DNA of 53,390 nt from a bacterium ADurb.Bin243 (GTDB lineage Bacteria > Muiribacteriota > UBA9980): the NCBI GenBank assembly GCA_002069765.1, contig MWBZ01000021.1:1-53390 (forward strand), written 5' to 3'. Position 1 is the stretch's first letter; each line of letters opens with the position of its first letter. Shown here piece by piece: positions 1 through 8,212 of this stretch. A model generated the notes under the pieces. It searched no databases and was not told the origin of the DNA. It was given only the letters and a program-made list of their open reading frames with translations. The position numbers and the translations under genes are program-made.

Positions 1-1898
1 AATACCGGCATCTGTATATCCATAAGAACGGCGTCGAAATTTTCGGCGCAGGCCATTTCGTAAGCGATCCGGCCGTTTTCAGCCGTTTTTACTTCGTGGC
101 CGCACATCGTGAGCAATTTCGAGGCGAGTTTGAGGTTCATAAGATTGTCTTCCGCCAGCAGCAGTTTATATTTGATCTTTGTTTCGCCCGGCTTGAAAAC
201 GTTTTCCCCGACCGATGCGTCGCTGCCGCCGGCTACGCCTTTGTCGAACTCGATAGTGAAGTGAAACCTGCTGCCGCGGCCTAGTTCGCTTTTAACGAAA
301 ATCTTTTCTCCGCCCATAAGCTTGACTAATTTGTTAGATATCGCAAGGCCCAGGCCGGTTCCGCCGTAAATTCTCGTCACCGAAGGATCTGCCTGGTTGA
401 ACGGGCTGAATATTTTCTCTATTTTATCCTCGGGGATGTCGGCGCCTTCGTCGGCCACTTCAAAAAATATCGCCGCTTTTTGCTGCGTTTCGCTGACGAG
501 CTCCGCGCGGATTAAAACTTCACCCTCGGCTGTGAACTTTACCGAATTTCCCAGAAGGTTAAGCAGTATCTGCTTTAACCGGTTGGCGTCGCCTTTCAAA
601 TAAAATGCGATGCGCGGGTCTATGCTTTGATTGAGCGTTATCCCTTTTTTTACCGACGATACGTTGACGATAGCGAGCGTTTCATCGATAAGCCTTTGCA
701 GCGAAAAAACTATTTTTTCCAGTTCCAGCTTGCCCGCTTCTATCTTTGAAAAATCCAGTATGTCGTTTATTATGGCCGCCAGAAACTGGCCGCTGTTTTT
801 CACGTAGCCGAGCATTTCAGCCTGATCGGCCGTTAAACCCGTGGCTTCGAGCATATCCGAAAAGCCTATCACCGCGTTCAGCGGAGTTCTGATCTCATGG
901 CTCATCATCGCAAGAAAGTCGCTTTTGGCCCGGCTCGCGCTTTCTGCGGCGTTTTTCGCTTCTGTGGCTTTTTTTTGCGCCTCGAGCAGCTCCGCGGTCC
1001 TTTCGTTCACTTTCTTTTCCAGCCCCGACATATAATCGTAAGCCGTTGCGCGCATTTTTTCAAACGCCGCCGAGAGCTTTCCGATCTCATCGTTTTCCGG
1101 CGCCGCCGTGGCTATGCTCTTTGAATAATCGCCGGCCGATACGCGCTCGCATTCGCCTGCCAGCCGGTCTATCGGGTTTATAATGAGATGTTTGAAGGTG
1201 TAATAGATTATTATGATAATCATCAGAATAATTACAAGCCACGTCGCTATTATAGGCTTAAGGGTATTCGCCGAAGCCACCGTAGTTTTGTCGGCGGGAA
1301 TGGTTACGCTTATTCCGCCGCGCACTTCGCCTATTTTATAGTTTTGCTCCTCATGGCATTTAAGGCACGATTTTTCTATGAATAAAGGCGCCATGTAACG
1401 AAAATTTACGGCCTCGCCGTTTTCGTCGAACATATATTCGTAATTTTCTTTTTTGCCTTCTTCGAAAAGCTTGAGGGACGATTTTTCAAAAGCGTCGGGA
1501 GCGTTGGCTGGATTGATAAGCTTGAGGCTCGTTATGCGGAATTTAAACATCGCGCTGGTTTCGGCGAGCTCTGAAATCTGGCGCGTAACAAGCGCCGGGT
1601 TTTCAAGCGTGTATTGCGTGCCCGTCTGGTCTTTAATGTCGTATTTTAAATCCTTTATTTTCATTAAATAGGGATTGGTGGATACTCCGTCCTTTTTTTC
1701 AATGAAAACCCCGCCCTGCATGGCCACCCAGCTTCTTGTGAGCTGTATCTGCTGGAAAAACGCCCTGGCGGTCGATAAAAAATTGAGATGGTCGCTTTCG
1801 TTGATAATGGCGTTAATGTAATAAGAACTTAACGCGGCCATCAAAATTAACGAAGCGCCGATAATAATTATGAGCTTTCTTTTAATCGGCATAATCAT
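1..1898 (-). CDS. Hybrid sensor histidine kinase with periplasmic haem-type CxxCH domain (3' end outside window)
   Basis: The minus-strand reading frame is open from an ATG at 1898 (or the in-frame ATG at 1892) to the window edge, so the C-terminus is missing. The order is: N-terminal membrane helix (about residues 7-25), periplasmic domain with C178-L-K-C181-H182, second membrane helix (about 205-225), HAMP, coiled coil, HisKA with the phospho-acceptor H334 in SHEIRTPLNAV, HATPase with GTGLGLAIS, and the start of a receiver domain ending in MDIQMP at the edge. A CxxCH motif in a domain of this size before HAMP fits the Tll0287-like/DUF3365 family, which binds c-type haem covalently. A redox or gas sensor is therefore inferred. 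The start overlaps the 3' end of the upstream kinase gene by 11-17 bp and has no clear Shine-Dalgarno site, so translation is probably coupled. Confidence 0.9.
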   Translation of the reverse strand, partial: MIMPIKRKLIIIIGASLILMAALSSYYINAIINESDHLNFLSTARAFFQQIQLTRSWVAMQGGVFIEKKDGVSTNPYLMKIKDLKYDIKDQTGTQYTLENPALVTRQISELAETSAMFKFRITSLKLINPANAPDAFEKSSLKLFEEGKKENYEYMFDENGEAVNFRYMAPLFIEKSCLKCHEEQNYKIGEVRGGISVTIPADKTTVASANTLKPIIATWLVIILMIIIIIYYTFKHLIINPIDRLAGECERVSAGDYSKSIATAAPENDEIGKLSAAFEKMRATAYDYMSGLEKKVNERTAELLEAQKKATEAKNAAESASRAKSDFLAMMSHEIRTPLNAVIGFSDMLEATGLTADQAEMLGYVKNSGQFLAAIINDILDFSKIEAGKLELEKIVFSLQRLIDETLAIVNVSSVKKGITLNQSIDPRIAFYLKGDANRLKQILLNLLGNSVKFTAEGEVLIRAELVSETQQKAAIFFEVADEGADIPEDKIEKIFSPFNQADPSVTRIYGGTGLGLAISNKLVKLMGGEKIFVKSELGRGSRFHFTIEFDKGVAGGSDASVGENVFKPGETKIKYKLLLAEDNLMNLKLASKLLTMCGHEVKTAENGRIAYEMACAENFDAVLMDIQMPV

Positions 1899-4254
1899 AC
1901 CCGTGCTTTTTGATTTCAGTTTTGAAAATGTCGATTTCACGTCCGAGAAGCTCTAAAAATCCCGTCGCGTCTTCAAAACGGCTTTCGCGCCCGGCCGTTT
2001 CGAGGCTTAAAAACGCTTGCTTCAGGCAGGGGGCGCATACGTTCGCCGCGGAGCCTTTTAACCTGTGGGCCGATTTGAAAAGAGTTTCCGAATCTTTCTT
2101 TTCTATGGCGTCTTTAAGGATTTTACGGTATTTTTCTATATCTTCGAAGAAAATTTTTATTATATCCTTTGCGAGGGAGTCGTTCGAGAAAGTGTTTTTG
2201 ACGAATTTATCATGGTCGAAAATTAAAACGCTTTCCGGCGCGCTGACGGAAATAACCTGCGCCGCTGGGCGGGACTGCTCTGAAGACGATTGCGTCCGGT
2301 TTTTCACATAACGTAGTATTATATCGTTGAATTTTTCGATTTCTATGGGTTTTGATAGGTAGTCGTTCATGCCCGATTCGATGCACCTTTCGTAATCGCC
2401 CCTGATGGCGTTGGCCGTCATGGCTACGATAGGAACCTCGCGGTCGGTCGAGCGTATCTGCCTCGTGGCTTCATAGCCGTCTATGCCGGGCATCTGTATA
2501 TCCATGAATATTATGTCGTAGCGGTTTTTTTTGACCAGCTCTACGGCCCTGTGACCGTCTTCGGCCTTGTGAGGCCTGTGGCCCATTTTTTTCAGAAGCT
2601 CCTCTACGAGTATATAATTAATGAGATTATCTTCTACTATGAGTATTTCATAGCTGTCGATATTTTTTTCTATTTTAAATCCGGGCGAGGTTTTTGCCCT
2701 GGCTGTCGTTTCTGATTTTGCCGTAAAAGGAAGCGTGAAGTAAAATTTACTGCCTTTGTCTATGGCGCTTTCGACCGATATTTTTTCGCCGTTTAACAGC
2801 TTTACGAGCTGGTTGGAGATGTGAAGCCCGAGGCCCGTGCCGCCGTAAATTCTCGAAATTTCAGGCCGGGCCTGGTCGAAAGGTTTGAATATCTTTTCTA
2901 CCTGTTCCGAAGACATGCCGATTCCGTTGTCTATGACGTTGAACGTTACGAAAGTCTTATCGTTTTTATAACTGCAGAGCTTTATTTCTATTTTTACCTC
3001 GCCGTTTTTGGTGAATTTTATGGCGTTGGATACGAGGTTTAGCAATATCTGCCGGAGCTTTTTATAATCGCCGGTAAGGCTGCCGCCGATATTTTCGTCT
3101 ATGTAAACGTTCGTAGAAACGCCGTTAGCCGCCGCGGACTGGCGGGTGAGAGTTATAACGTCGTTGGTGAGTTCGGATAATTTGAAATCTATTTCGTCTA
3201 TTTCGATTTTCTGCGCTTCGATTTTAGAAAAATCCAGAACGTTATTTACTAGAGATATGAGCACTTCGCAGCCTTTTTTTATATAGCTGGCGTATTCCGA
3301 CTGCTTGGGAGAAAGTTCGGAGCCCGAAAGAAGATTCACGAATCCGGCGATGCTGTTTAAAGGCGTCCTGATTTCATGGCTGACGTTCGCTATAAACTGG
3401 CTTTTGGCGAGGTTGGCGGAATCGGCCATGGCCATGGCGCATTTCAGGTCGGTTTCCATTTTAACGCGGGCGGTTACGTCGCGGGAATTAATTATTATGC
3501 CGTTGACCGCTTCGTCGTTTAACATATTGTTCATAATTGATTCGAGATTGCAGTATTCGCCGTTTTTATTGACGAATCTGTAACTGGCGCTGACGGGCGT
3601 GGCCGGCGAGGCCAGCGCTTTGTAAAAAGCGTTTTTAAAAACAGCCATATCTTCGTAGTGGACGCACTGCGAATAAGTTTTTCCGACCAGCTCGTCGGGA
3701 GAGTAATTCATAATTTTTTTTGTCGAAGCGCTGCAAAAAATAACGGTTTCATTTTCGGTGACGATCGTTATTATATCGGATATATTTTCTATAAGGGCCC
3801 GGTAATAAGCCTCGCGGTCGCTGGAAACTATTTCGCGTATTTTCTGGTCGGTTATGTCATAACAGAACCCGAGATAACCGTAAAAAACGTTTTCAGAACC
3901 ATTGAACGGCCATGCGGTTACCCTTATCCATCGGTATTCTCCGCTTTTGTGCTTTAATCTGAATTCCTGCTCGTAAATCGTGCGCGAATTAAAAGCGCTC
4001 ACATATTCGCCGATACACGTGTTGGCGTCTTTGGGATGCAGGTTTTCCTTCCAGCCGAAGCCCAGCTCTTCTTTTAATGTTTTACCGGTGAAATCGAGCC
4101 ATGAGCCGTTGAAATAAACCATCGATGAAGTTATGTCGCTAATCCACACCATGGCCGGAAATTTATCGAACATGGCGGAGACGACGCTTTTGAAGCCGGA
4201 TGCTTCTTTTTCGTCAAAAATGTTTGGCGAAAGGATCTCATTGCTGTATGGCAT
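1882..4254 (-). CDS. Hybrid sensor histidine kinase, PAS-PAS-HisKA-HATPase-REC-Hpt
   Basis: This 790-residue protein has no signal peptide or membrane helix and is probably cytoplasmic. Two PAS/PAC units occupy about residues 25-140 and 145-265. HisKA carries H293 in SHEIRTPLNS. The HATPase domain shows N411-A-I-K-F and GTGLGLHIS. A receiver domain (about 535-650) has the phospho-acceptor D585 in FMDIQMP and the conserved lysine in LSKPIE. An Hpt domain holds H730 in AHRLKGSAAN. All elements of an internal His-Asp-His phosphorelay are therefore present, but no DNA-binding output is encoded here. It is the first gene of a two-kinase operon that continues into the haem-type kinase with overlapping ends. 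What the PAS domains sense cannot be read from the sequence. Confidence 0.95.
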   Translation of the reverse strand: MPYSNEILSPNIFDEKEASGFKSVVSAMFDKFPAMVWISDITSSMVYFNGSWLDFTGKTLKEELGFGWKENLHPKDANTCIGEYVSAFNSRTIYEQEFRLKHKSGEYRWIRVTAWPFNGSENVFYGYLGFCYDITDQKIREIVSSDREAYYRALIENISDIITIVTENETVIFCSASTKKIMNYSPDELVGKTYSQCVHYEDMAVFKNAFYKALASPATPVSASYRFVNKNGEYCNLESIMNNMLNDEAVNGIIINSRDVTARVKMETDLKCAMAMADSANLAKSQFIANVSHEIRTPLNSIAGFVNLLSGSELSPKQSEYASYIKKGCEVLISLVNNVLDFSKIEAQKIEIDEIDFKLSELTNDVITLTRQSAAANGVSTNVYIDENIGGSLTGDYKKLRQILLNLVSNAIKFTKNGEVKIEIKLCSYKNDKTFVTFNVIDNGIGMSSEQVEKIFKPFDQARPEISRIYGGTGLGLHISNQLVKLLNGEKISVESAIDKGSKFYFTLPFTAKSETTARAKTSPGFKIEKNIDSYEILIVEDNLINYILVEELLKKMGHRPHKAEDGHRAVELVKKNRYDIIFMDIQMPGIDGYEATRQIRSTDREVPIVAMTANAIRGDYERCIESGMNDYLSKPIEIEKFNDIILRYVKNRTQSSSEQSRPAAQVISVSAPESVLIFDHDKFVKNTFSNDSLAKDIIKIFFEDIEKYRKILKDAIEKKDSETLFKSAHRLKGSAANVCAPCLKQAFLSLETAGRESRFEDATGFLELLGREIDIFKTEIKKHGYDYAD

Positions 4255-4293
4255 TTATGCACCGTAATTAGTTTTCGAGTTTATATTAAAACT

Positions 4294-4302
4294 ATTATAC
4301 CA
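4294..4302 (-). promoter_or_regulatory. Extended -10 promoter for the two-kinase operon
   Basis: On the minus strand TGG precedes TATAAT (TATAAT at 4299-4294), an extended -10 element, about 40 bp upstream of the kinase ATG at 4254. The -35 region 17 bp away is T-rich and poor, as is common for extended -10 promoters. The same TGNTATAAT form recurs in this window. Confidence 0.6.
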
Positions 4303-4405
4303 TAACCTCGTTGAAATAAAAAGAAAAAGATTATAAATATACGATACAAAACAAATAGAAAAGTAAAAAAAAGTAAATTACTTAATTTTATATACGATAT
4401 GTCTT

Positions 4406-4459
4406 TGATATAATTTTGTCAAAAATTTTATGGAATATGTCATGAAAGTATGATATAAT
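4406..4459 (+). promoter_or_regulatory. Tandem extended -10 promoters upstream of ygeW
   Basis: TGATATAAT occurs twice on the plus strand, at 4406-4414 and 4451-4459, both inside an AT-rich stretch between divergent genes. The nearer copy lies 41 bp before the ygeW ATG, leaving room for the Shine-Dalgarno GAGGTG at 4484-4489. Neither copy has a good -35 box at 17 bp. Two start sites, or one plus a chance match, are equally possible. Confidence 0.5.
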
Positions 4460-4499
4460 TATTTCATAAAAAAATAAAAACACGAGGTGTATTTTAAAA

Positions 4500-5672
4500 A
4501 TGGCAATGAAGTTAATATCGAAACTCGACGAACTCGACCACAAGATGTACGGCACGGACTTTTTACTTACATGGGACAAAAACGACGCTCAAATAAACGC
4601 TACATTGACTACCGCCCAAATACTTAAAAAATTATATGAATCCAATATCAGCTGCAAGGTTTTCAAATCAGGCCTCGCGGTTTCAAACTTTCGCGATAAC
4701 TCCACCAGAACCCGTTTTTCGTTCGCATCGGCTTCGAACCTTCTCGGCCTCGCCGTTCAAGAACTGAACGAAAGCACCTCTCAGATCGCCCACGGCGAAA
4801 CCGTTCGCGAAACCGCCAACATGATTTCGTTTTTAACCGAAGTCATAGGCATACGCGACGATATGTACCTCGGCGAAGGCAATAAATACATGCGCGAAGT
4901 CGGAGAAGCTCTCGACGACGGCTATAAAAACGGCGTATTGCACCAGCGCCCCGCCATCGTTAACCTCCAGTGCGATATAGACCATCCCACACAGTCGATG
5001 GCCGATTTGTCGCACCTTATTAATTATTTCGGCGGAGTCGAAAAACTTAAAGGCAAAAAAATAGCCATGACCTGGGCTTATTCTCCCAGCTACGGCAAGC
5101 CGCTTTCCGTTCCCCAGGCTATCATCGGACTTATGACCAGATTCGGCATGGAAGTTTCTCTCGCGCATCCCGAAGGCTATGACCTGATACCCGATACGCT
5201 CAAAGTCGCCAAAGATAACGCTAAAAAGTCCGGCGGCAAATTCACTCACGTAAAGAAAATGGAAGAAGCTTTCGAAGGCGCGGATATCGTATATCCAAAA
5301 TCATGGGCGCCTTTCAACGTTATGCAGAGAAGAACCGACCTGCTCAAGAAAAAAGACGTTGAAGGACTCAAAACCCTTGAAAAAGAATGCCTTGCAAACA
5401 ACGCTAAATTCAAAAACTGGGAATGCAATAAAGCTATGATGAAACACACTAAAGGCGGCAAAGCGCTTTATATGCACTGCCTGCCCGCTGATATTTCCGG
5501 CGTTTCATGCAAAGAAGGCGAAGTCGCGGCCGACGTGTTCGAAAAATACAGAATCGAAACCTATAAAGAAGCCGGCTACAAGCCTTTCGTTATAGCGGCT
5601 ATGATGCTTCTCGCTAAATTCAAAGATCCAGCGAAGCTTCTCGCGTCGCTTCATAAAAAAAGATCGGCTTAA
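4500..5672 (+). CDS. ygeW: YgeW-family carbamoyltransferase
   Basis: This 390-residue protein follows E. coli YgeW almost end to end from memory of that family. Shared stretches include DNSTRTRFS (carbamoyl-phosphate motif S68-T-R-T-R72), SQIAHGETVRETANMISF, MTWAYSPSYGKPLSVPQ and MHCLPADISGVSCKEGEV (H326, C327). It belongs to the knotted aspartate/ornithine carbamoyltransferase superfamily, but its motifs are specific to the YgeW branch, so it is not OTCase or ATCase. In E. coli and gut anaerobes YgeW lies in a purine/urate-inducible catabolic cluster; its exact substrate is uncertain. Together with a carbamate kinase two genes downstream it would let carbamoyl phosphate from a ureido compound be turned into ATP. 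The start has GAGGTG 10 bp upstream. Confidence 0.95.
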   Translation: MAMKLISKLDELDHKMYGTDFLLTWDKNDAQINATLTTAQILKKLYESNISCKVFKSGLAVSNFRDNSTRTRFSFASASNLLGLAVQELNESTSQIAHGETVRETANMISFLTEVIGIRDDMYLGEGNKYMREVGEALDDGYKNGVLHQRPAIVNLQCDIDHPTQSMADLSHLINYFGGVEKLKGKKIAMTWAYSPSYGKPLSVPQAIIGLMTRFGMEVSLAHPEGYDLIPDTLKVAKDNAKKSGGKFTHVKKMEEAFEGADIVYPKSWAPFNVMQRRTDLLKKKDVEGLKTLEKECLANNAKFKNWECNKAMMKHTKGGKALYMHCLPADISGVSCKEGEVAADVFEKYRIETYKEAGYKPFVIAAMMLLAKFKDPAKLLASLHKKRSA

Positions 5673-5751
5673 TTAAAAAATCAAATTTGTCCCGGCGCGC
5701 GCTATATGCGCGCCGCGGGCAGCCTGTATTTGGTTTTTCTCGATAAAGAAT

Positions 5752-5773
5752 GGGGCGCTTGAAAAAGCGCCCC
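5752..5773. other. GC-rich hairpin between ygeW and ygeY
   Basis: A perfect 9-bp stem (GGGGCGCTT / AAGCGCCCC) with a GAAA loop lies after ygeW. No T-tract follows on the plus strand, so it is not a standard terminator. It may stabilise the upstream mRNA or act as a processing site. A further GC-rich palindrome (GGCGCGC / GCGCGCC) occurs at about 5694-5714. Confidence 0.5.
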
Positions 5774-5782
5774 GCATACAAA

Positions 5783-5807
5783 AGGGACAGAATTTATTTC
5801 TGTCCCT
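5783..5807. repeat. REP-like palindrome AGGGACAGAA...TTCTGTCCCT
   Basis: A perfect 10-bp inverted repeat with a 5-nt loop stands just before ygeY. The GGGACAG...CTGTCCC palindrome resembles the termini of REP-type elements mobilised by TnpA-REP (Y1) transposases in many bacteria. That link is recalled knowledge, and no transposase is visible in the window. It is a single copy here. Confidence 0.45.
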
Positions 5808-5838
5808 GAAAAATTTAAAAAAGGGGATGGGCAACACT

Positions 5839-7056
5839 ATGGAACGTGAACAATTATTAAAAGCCGCAAAAGGCCATGAAGCTGATATGATAAAATTTAT
5901 GCGCGATCTTATCGCTATTCCTGGCGAATCATGCAAAGAAGAAAAAGTGATCAAACGCATCGAAGAAGAAATGAAAAAAGTCGGCTTCGACGAAGTTCTG
6001 ATAGATAAAATGGGTAATATAATAGGCCGCATCGGCAAGGGTAAAACCAAAATTATGATGGACGCCCATATAGATACCGTCGGAATAGGCGATAGAAAAT
6101 CATGGAAGATCGATCCTTATAAAGGCGATATGAAAGACGGAATAATTTACGGCAGAGGCGCTACCGATCAGCGCGGGGGAATGGTCAGCATGGTTTATGC
6201 CGCCGCCATGATAAAAGAACTTAAACTCGAAGACGACTATACCCTTTACGTTACCGGCACCTGCCAGGAAGAAGACTGTGACGGGCTTCCGCTTCTGCAC
6301 ATGATCCGCGATACCAAAACCGTCGTTCCCGATTACGTCGTGATCACCGAACCCACCAACCTCGGCGTTTACCGCGGCCATCGCGGCAGAATGGAAATGA
6401 AAGTCGTCACAAAGGGAGTTTCGTGCCACGGTTCGGCGCCGGAACGCGGAGTGAACGCCGTCTATAAAATGATGCCCATAGTCGCCGGAATAGAAAAACT
6501 CAACCAGGGCGGATTAAAAGACGACGCTTTCCTCGGTAAAGGCACCATAACCGTTTCTAAAATCGAATGCCAGACGCCGTCTTTATGCGCGGTTCCCGAC
6601 GAATGCACCATTTATATAGACCGCAGGCTCACGGTCGGCGAAACGATCGAAACTTCGGTTGCGGAAATCCAGAAGATTATTGACGCCACTCCCAATTCTA
6701 AGGACGCTAAAGTAGAAGTCCTTCAGTACGAAGAAAAATCATGGACGGGCCTTACGGTCGGCCAGGAAAAATACTACCCCACATGGGTCCTTCCCGAAAA
6801 TCATCCACTGACCCACGCGGCCGTTAAAGCGGCTGAAACCGCTCTCGATCAAAAAGCGCGCGTCGATAAATGGACTTTTTCCACCAACGGCGTGGCTTCC
6901 ATGGGCCGCCTCAATATCCCTACCATCGGATTCGGTCCGGCGCACGAAATTTACGCGCACTCTATCGACGATCAGGTGCCTGTTGATCATCTTATTAAAG
7001 CCGCTATATTTTATGCGGCTTTCCCTAAAAATCTCGTCGCCGAATTGAAAAAATAG
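5839..7056 (+). CDS. ygeY: YgeY-family M20 metallohydrolase
   Basis: This is an M20/M28-fold zinc peptidase or deacylase of about 405 residues. Metal-site motifs in order are DAHIDTVGIGD, GRGATDQRGGM, QEEDCDG, TEPT, the dimerisation-domain HGSAPERG, and a C-terminal GFGP...HSIDD. They match E. coli YgeY closely, including SWTGL and DKWTFSTNGV. The frame is also open from an ATG at 5827, but the GGGG of the ribosome site (5823-5826) abuts that codon and sits 12 bp from ATG 5839, so 5839 is preferred. It lies between ygeW and carbamate kinase, as in the E. coli cluster, but ygeX and hyuA, which flank it there, are absent. The substrate is probably a ureido or amidated amino acid, not shown by sequence. 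Confidence 0.93.
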   Translation: MEREQLLKAAKGHEADMIKFMRDLIAIPGESCKEEKVIKRIEEEMKKVGFDEVLIDKMGNIIGRIGKGKTKIMMDAHIDTVGIGDRKSWKIDPYKGDMKDGIIYGRGATDQRGGMVSMVYAAAMIKELKLEDDYTLYVTGTCQEEDCDGLPLLHMIRDTKTVVPDYVVITEPTNLGVYRGHRGRMEMKVVTKGVSCHGSAPERGVNAVYKMMPIVAGIEKLNQGGLKDDAFLGKGTITVSKIECQTPSLCAVPDECTIYIDRRLTVGETIETSVAEIQKIIDATPNSKDAKVEVLQYEEKSWTGLTVGQEKYYPTWVLPENHPLTHAAVKAAETALDQKARVDKWTFSTNGVASMGRLNIPTIGFGPAHEIYAHSIDDQVPVDHLIKAAIFYAAFPKNLVAELKK

Positions 7057-7166
7057 CGCAAGGCTTTTTGCGGCCGCCAAACGGCCGTGAATAACAAAAA
7101 AACAAAACGTATGCCGGCTCCGCCAATCGCCGGCGCAATAAATAATTACGGAGGATGAATTAGTAA

Positions 7167-8105
7167 ATGAAAAAAGCTGTCATAGCAGTCGGCGGAAATT
7201 CGCTGATAAAAGATAAAGACCATCAGAGCGTTCCAGACCAGTACAAAGCGATCTGCGAAACCGTCCGTCACGTCGTCGGCATGATCGAAAACGGTTACAA
7301 TGTTATAATGACACACGGAAACGGCCCGCAGGTGGGTTTTATATTAAGGCGTTCCGAAATCGCCCGCGGCGAGCTGCACGAAGTGCCTCTCGATTCCTGC
7401 GGCGCCGATACGCAGGGCGCTATAGGCTACCAGATACAGCAGGCGTTCCATAACGAATTTAAAAAACGCGGCATAAAAAAGAACGTAGTCACCGTCGTTA
7501 CTCAGGTCCTGGTTGACAAAAACGACGACGCGTTCAAAAAACCCACCAAACCCATCGGATCTTTTATGGCAAAAGAAGAGGCCGATAAAAAAGTTAAAGA
7601 AGAAGGCTGGAACATAAAAGAAGACGCAGGCCGCGGATACCGCCGCGTGGTGGCTTCTCCCATGCCTAAAGATATCGTCGAAATCGACGCCATCAAAAAA
7701 CTTATCGATTCAGACTTCATCGTCATAGCGGTCGGCGGCGGCGGAATACCCGTTATCGAAACCGATAACGGCGAACTCACCGGCACGGCGGCCGTCATAG
7801 ACAAAGATTTCGCTTCAGCGCTTCTGGCTTCAGAAGTCAAAGCCGATATTTTTATGATAACTACCGGCGTGGAAAAAGTCTGCATCAATTACAACAAACC
7901 CGACCAGAAAACCGTCGATAAAATGACGATGGCCGAAGCCGAAAAATACCTCGCAGAAGGCCAGTTCCCCGCGGGCTCCATGGGGCCGAAAATACAGGCG
8001 GCTATCATGTTTTTAAAAAATGGCGGAGAAAAAGTCATAATAACCTCGCCCGAATTCGTTGAAAAGGCTATCAACGGAAAAACCGGTACGGTTATTACGA
8101 AGTAA
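7167..8105 (+). CDS. arcC: Carbamate kinase (ArcC/YqeA family)
   Basis: This 312-residue amino-acid-kinase-fold protein begins AVGGNSL and has THGNGPQVG, RRVVASPMPK, AVGGGGIPV, GTAAVIDKD, ITTGVEKV and GSMGPKIQAA. These are the diagnostic motifs of carbamate kinase, which makes ATP from carbamoyl phosphate and ADP. Length is normal for the family. GGAGG at 7150-7154 precedes the ATG. It is the third gene of the ygeW-ygeY operon, where the same enzyme is called yqeA in E. coli. This position argues for a catabolic, ATP-yielding role rather than arginine deiminase coupling, because no arcA or arcB is nearby. A strong terminator follows. Confidence 0.97.
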   Translation: MKKAVIAVGGNSLIKDKDHQSVPDQYKAICETVRHVVGMIENGYNVIMTHGNGPQVGFILRRSEIARGELHEVPLDSCGADTQGAIGYQIQQAFHNEFKKRGIKKNVVTVVTQVLVDKNDDAFKKPTKPIGSFMAKEEADKKVKEEGWNIKEDAGRGYRRVVASPMPKDIVEIDAIKKLIDSDFIVIAVGGGGIPVIETDNGELTGTAAVIDKDFASALLASEVKADIFMITTGVEKVCINYNKPDQKTVDKMTMAEAEKYLAEGQFPAGSMGPKIQAAIMFLKNGGEKVIITSPEFVEKAINGKTGTVITK

Positions 8106-8134
8106 AGCAATACTTTAATAAATACCCGTCTAAA

Positions 8135-8181
8135 AAACAAAGGGGCCAATCCGTTATTAAACGGGGCGGCCCCTTTGTTTT
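8135..8181. terminator. Bidirectional intrinsic terminator
   Basis: A 13-bp stem pairs 8135-8147 (AAACAAAGGGGCC) with 8168-8180 (GGCCCCTTTGTTT). It has T-runs on the 3' side of either strand and lies between two convergent genes. It should end both the ygeW operon and the minus-strand 8213-9976 gene. Confidence 0.85.
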
Positions 8182-8212
8182 ATCATTGGGCTTTTTCTCA
8201 TATATTTTTTTA

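Noticed and set aside
4388-4579. Short minus-strand open frame overlapping the ygeW start
   Set aside because: It covers the promoter region and the 5' end of a well-supported gene; it is low-complexity and has no ribosome site.
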